A stretch of 22,070 bases of DNA. Origin: a virus. A program made the position numbers and the translations under genes. Location of the stretch: positions 1 to 22,070 of IMG/VR virus record IMGVR_UViG_3300018416_000133; one strand, 5' to 3'. Positions within the stretch are counted from its first letter, which is position 1. Every line of letters begins with the position of its first letter. The notes beneath the pieces are model-generated. The model saw nothing but the letters and a program-made list of their open reading frames with translations. It was not told where the DNA came from and searched no databases. Below are positions 20,905 through 22,070 of this stretch, one piece after another.

Positions 20905-21101
20905 TAATAAATTTTTACCTTGCTTATATCTACATACGGTACAAGTTTACACATACATTCATAAACCTGTGGCTTGTCGTCTTTCATATACGTTTGATTG
21001 TTAAGTGCATCTTTATAATCTAGGCAAACATTAACATTACGAAAATAAATAGCACCATTCACAATGCCATTAAGAGTGCAGGCTAGTAAGAAAGCTGTCA
21101 T
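20904..21101 (-). CDS. Small exported or lipoprotein-like protein, 65 aa
   Basis: The start ATG 21101 overlaps the stop of the 156-residue gene (ATGA). A short hydrophobic start MTAFLLACTLNG resembles a truncated signal or lipobox (LLAC), and the rest is soluble with four further Cys. A spanin-like outer-membrane lipoprotein would suit the lysis cassette, but the signal is too short to claim. No family recognised. Confidence 0.5.
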   Translation of the reverse strand: MTAFLLACTLNGIVNGAIYFRNVNVCLDYKDALNNQTYMKDDKPQVYECMCKLVPYVDISKVKIY

Positions 21102-21568
21102 ATGATGCCTTTGTTTCTAGCTATAATAGCCAAGACAGTAACTACACCTGCCAATAAAGCAGAAACTAATATAGCCAATACAATTTTAAGAGCTATGTCT
21201 TTAATCTTTTCTCTTTGTTGTTCACCTTTTATCCTAGCTTCTTTCCTAGCTTTACGTGCATCAGCACAATAGAATATGTAATCATTGTAAAGATTGGCTC
21301 TGCCATATAGCTGCATGAACTCTCTGAGTTGTTCGTTCTTAACTCGAATCTCTTCAAGAGCCATAAACTCTTCTAGGTCATTGTCTTCCTTGCCTAGAAA
21401 GTTAGTCCAAATACTACTCTTTTTTTTATCTAAATCTTTTTTGAGTTGTTCTTCAGCACCTACGAACTTCGCAATGGCTGCCCCTGCTGAAGAAAGTTCA
21501 CGACCATTTTCGATTGTCTGCTTGATAACTGCAAAAGCACTATTGGCAACCATTAGCATTTCAAGCAT
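21098..21568 (-). CDS. Membrane-anchored helical protein, 156 aa
   Basis: It follows the 53-residue gene, with GAGGTGACAAT before ATG 21568. A long charged helical region (DKKKSSIWTNFLGKEDNDLE, then LEEIRVKNEQLREFMQLYGR) ends in one C-terminal transmembrane span (residues about 128-150, IALKIVLAILVSALLAGVVT). Similar proteins occur in lysis or tail-adjacent cassettes of phages in my memory. An inner-membrane spanin-like role is possible because of the coiled coil, but the anchor is at the C-terminus. Confidence 0.6.
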   Translation of the reverse strand: MLEMLMVANSAFAVIKQTIENGRELSSAGAAIAKFVGAEEQLKKDLDKKKSSIWTNFLGKEDNDLEEFMALEEIRVKNEQLREFMQLYGRANLYNDYIFYCADARKARKEARIKGEQQREKIKDIALKIVLAILVSALLAGVVTVLAIIARNKGII

Positions 21569-21572
21569 ATTG

Positions 21573-21734
21573 TCACCTCAATAGTAAACCTGCCATCATA
21601 ACAATCATTGTACCTGCTGTACCAATCATTATATGTTCTATACGTTTGATGCGAAGTATAGTTTCTTTCCACCTCTCAGAACATACTGCTTCATGTGTGT
21701 CTATCTGTGCTTTTACATCACTAGCCTTAACCAA
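21573..21734 (-). CDS. Small coiled-coil and membrane protein, 53 aa (TTG start)
   Basis: The frame opens with TTG 21734 directly after the TAA of the tail-associated gene, with AGGAGGTG just upstream inside that gene, and stops with TGA at 21573-21575. It reads VKASDVKAQIDTHEAVCSER, then WKETILRIKRIEHI and a hydrophobic tail MIGTAGTMIVMMAGLLLR. This EAVCxERW...helix-then-TM pattern is common in small phage holin-region proteins (XhlA-like layout). Missed by length and start-codon filters. Function is unknown. Confidence 0.65.
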   Translation of the reverse strand: MVKASDVKAQIDTHEAVCSERWKETILRIKRIEHIMIGTAGTMIVMMAGLLLR

Positions 21735-22070
21735 TTACACCTCCTCTGGAAAATCATAGATAGGAGCATTGCCAGTAGGATTACCATCATCATCTTTAGG
21801 CACTACAAACAAAGTCTTAAAAGCATCTAGTGTAGTGCAAGCATTAATCGCTGTTTCTATTGTGCCACTAGCAGTCCTTACTGCATCTCTAAAAGTTGTT
21901 ATATCTGTAGGTATTGCTATAGACTTTTCTGCATTTCTTACTACATACCAATCAGAAGCAGTTAATAAACCATTAGCAGTTGATTTGGTTCTTTCTATCC
22001 ATTGTGATTTAAGACCTAACTGAACTTGTTGCACTCCAGTAGTAGGGTCAATGACTGCATTGCCATCTTC
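21735..22070 (-). CDS. Tail-fibre-associated chaperone-like protein, partial
   Basis: The frame is open to the right edge; at least 12 codons precede the GTG at 22034 (EDGNAVIDPTTG read before it), so the start lies outside. The visible part has LKSQWIERTKSTANGLLTAS followed by DWYVVRNAEKSIAIP and FRDAVRTASGTIETAINACT. The R-x-x-LL-x-x-SDW and R..lR pattern is that of phage tail assembly chaperone (Phage_tail_APC) domains, usually beside tail fibre genes. It ends in DFPEEV, and its last bases carry the ribosome site of the next gene. Confidence 0.7.
   Translation of the reverse strand, partial: EDGNAVIDPTTGVQQVQLGLKSQWIERTKSTANGLLTASDWYVVRNAEKSIAIPTDITTFRDAVRTASGTIETAINACTTLDAFKTLFVVPKDDDGNPTGNAPIYDFPEEV

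Noticed and set aside
1-22070. CRISPR array or insertion sequence
   Set aside because: No regularly spaced repeats and no transposase were seen; repeats found are short and irregular.

Overview
The window is a large part of an AT-rich temperate podovirus-type phage, either a circular or permuted phage genome or an extrachromosomal or prophage-derived contig. The evidence is a T7-type head module (terminase, head-tail connector/portal, scaffold, capsid), a lysis and tail-fibre-associated module, a tyrosine integrase with its attachment site, and a regulator/recombination region. Phage genes lie on both sides of the attachment site, so it is best read as attP, not as a host/phage junction. Strong Shine-Dalgarno sites, a GH108-type muramidase and a bacterial tmRNA-like att core point to a bacterial host, probably Gram-negative. 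The small-gene set (DUF3310, DUF2958, a DUF6321-like protein, YqaJ, Sak3) resembles that of environmental, often marine, phages. I cannot name the host.

Layout. 1-7614 is leftward: small terminase, TerL, a small gene, portal, small genes, scaffold, major capsid protein, and capsid-adjacent small proteins running off the left edge. 7615-8385 is a gene-free spacer, about 770 bp, unusually rich in hairpins and palindromes, between the leftward late genes and the rightward early genes. 8386-14088 is rightward: small membrane and unknown proteins, SSB, DUF3310, DUF2958 and a large ParB-like protein, broken up by several strong hairpins and terminators. 14168-14855 is a leftward pair (Cro/CI-type HTH plus RuvC-like resolvase). 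14967-16121 is a rightward regulator pair (winged-HTH-like protein plus S24-like repressor). 16169-19110 is a recombination/integration operon: small protein, YqaJ exonuclease, Sak3 annealing protein, excisionase candidate, integrase. 19111-19559 is attP. 19560-19823 is a lone zinc-ribbon gene. 19809-22070 is leftward: tail-fibre-associated chaperone-like protein, five small membrane/lysis proteins and the endolysin.

How it fits together. A nearly identical 14-bp operator-like word, ACTAGATAACTAGT, sits in the divergent regulator promoter region and just after the -10 box of the recombination/integration operon. Near-copies flank attP, so one regulator may control both the lysis-lysogeny decision and integration. 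The attP core copies the 3' end of a tmRNA (ssrA) gene or, less likely, tRNA-Ala. Paired TGGCACA repeats on both sides look like integrase arm sites. YqaJ, Sak3, SSB and RuvC make a Red-like recombination set. No DNA or RNA polymerase, primase or helicase is visible, so replication probably relies on the host unless those genes lie outside the window.

Possible novelty: (i) the word AAGCCAA is strongly strand-biased and independent of reading frame across the rightward early region; (ii) a second word, TATCGCCTCA, recurs in different frames; (iii) the spacer at 7615-8385 is densely structured; (iv) the S24-like repressor appears to lack its catalytic residues.
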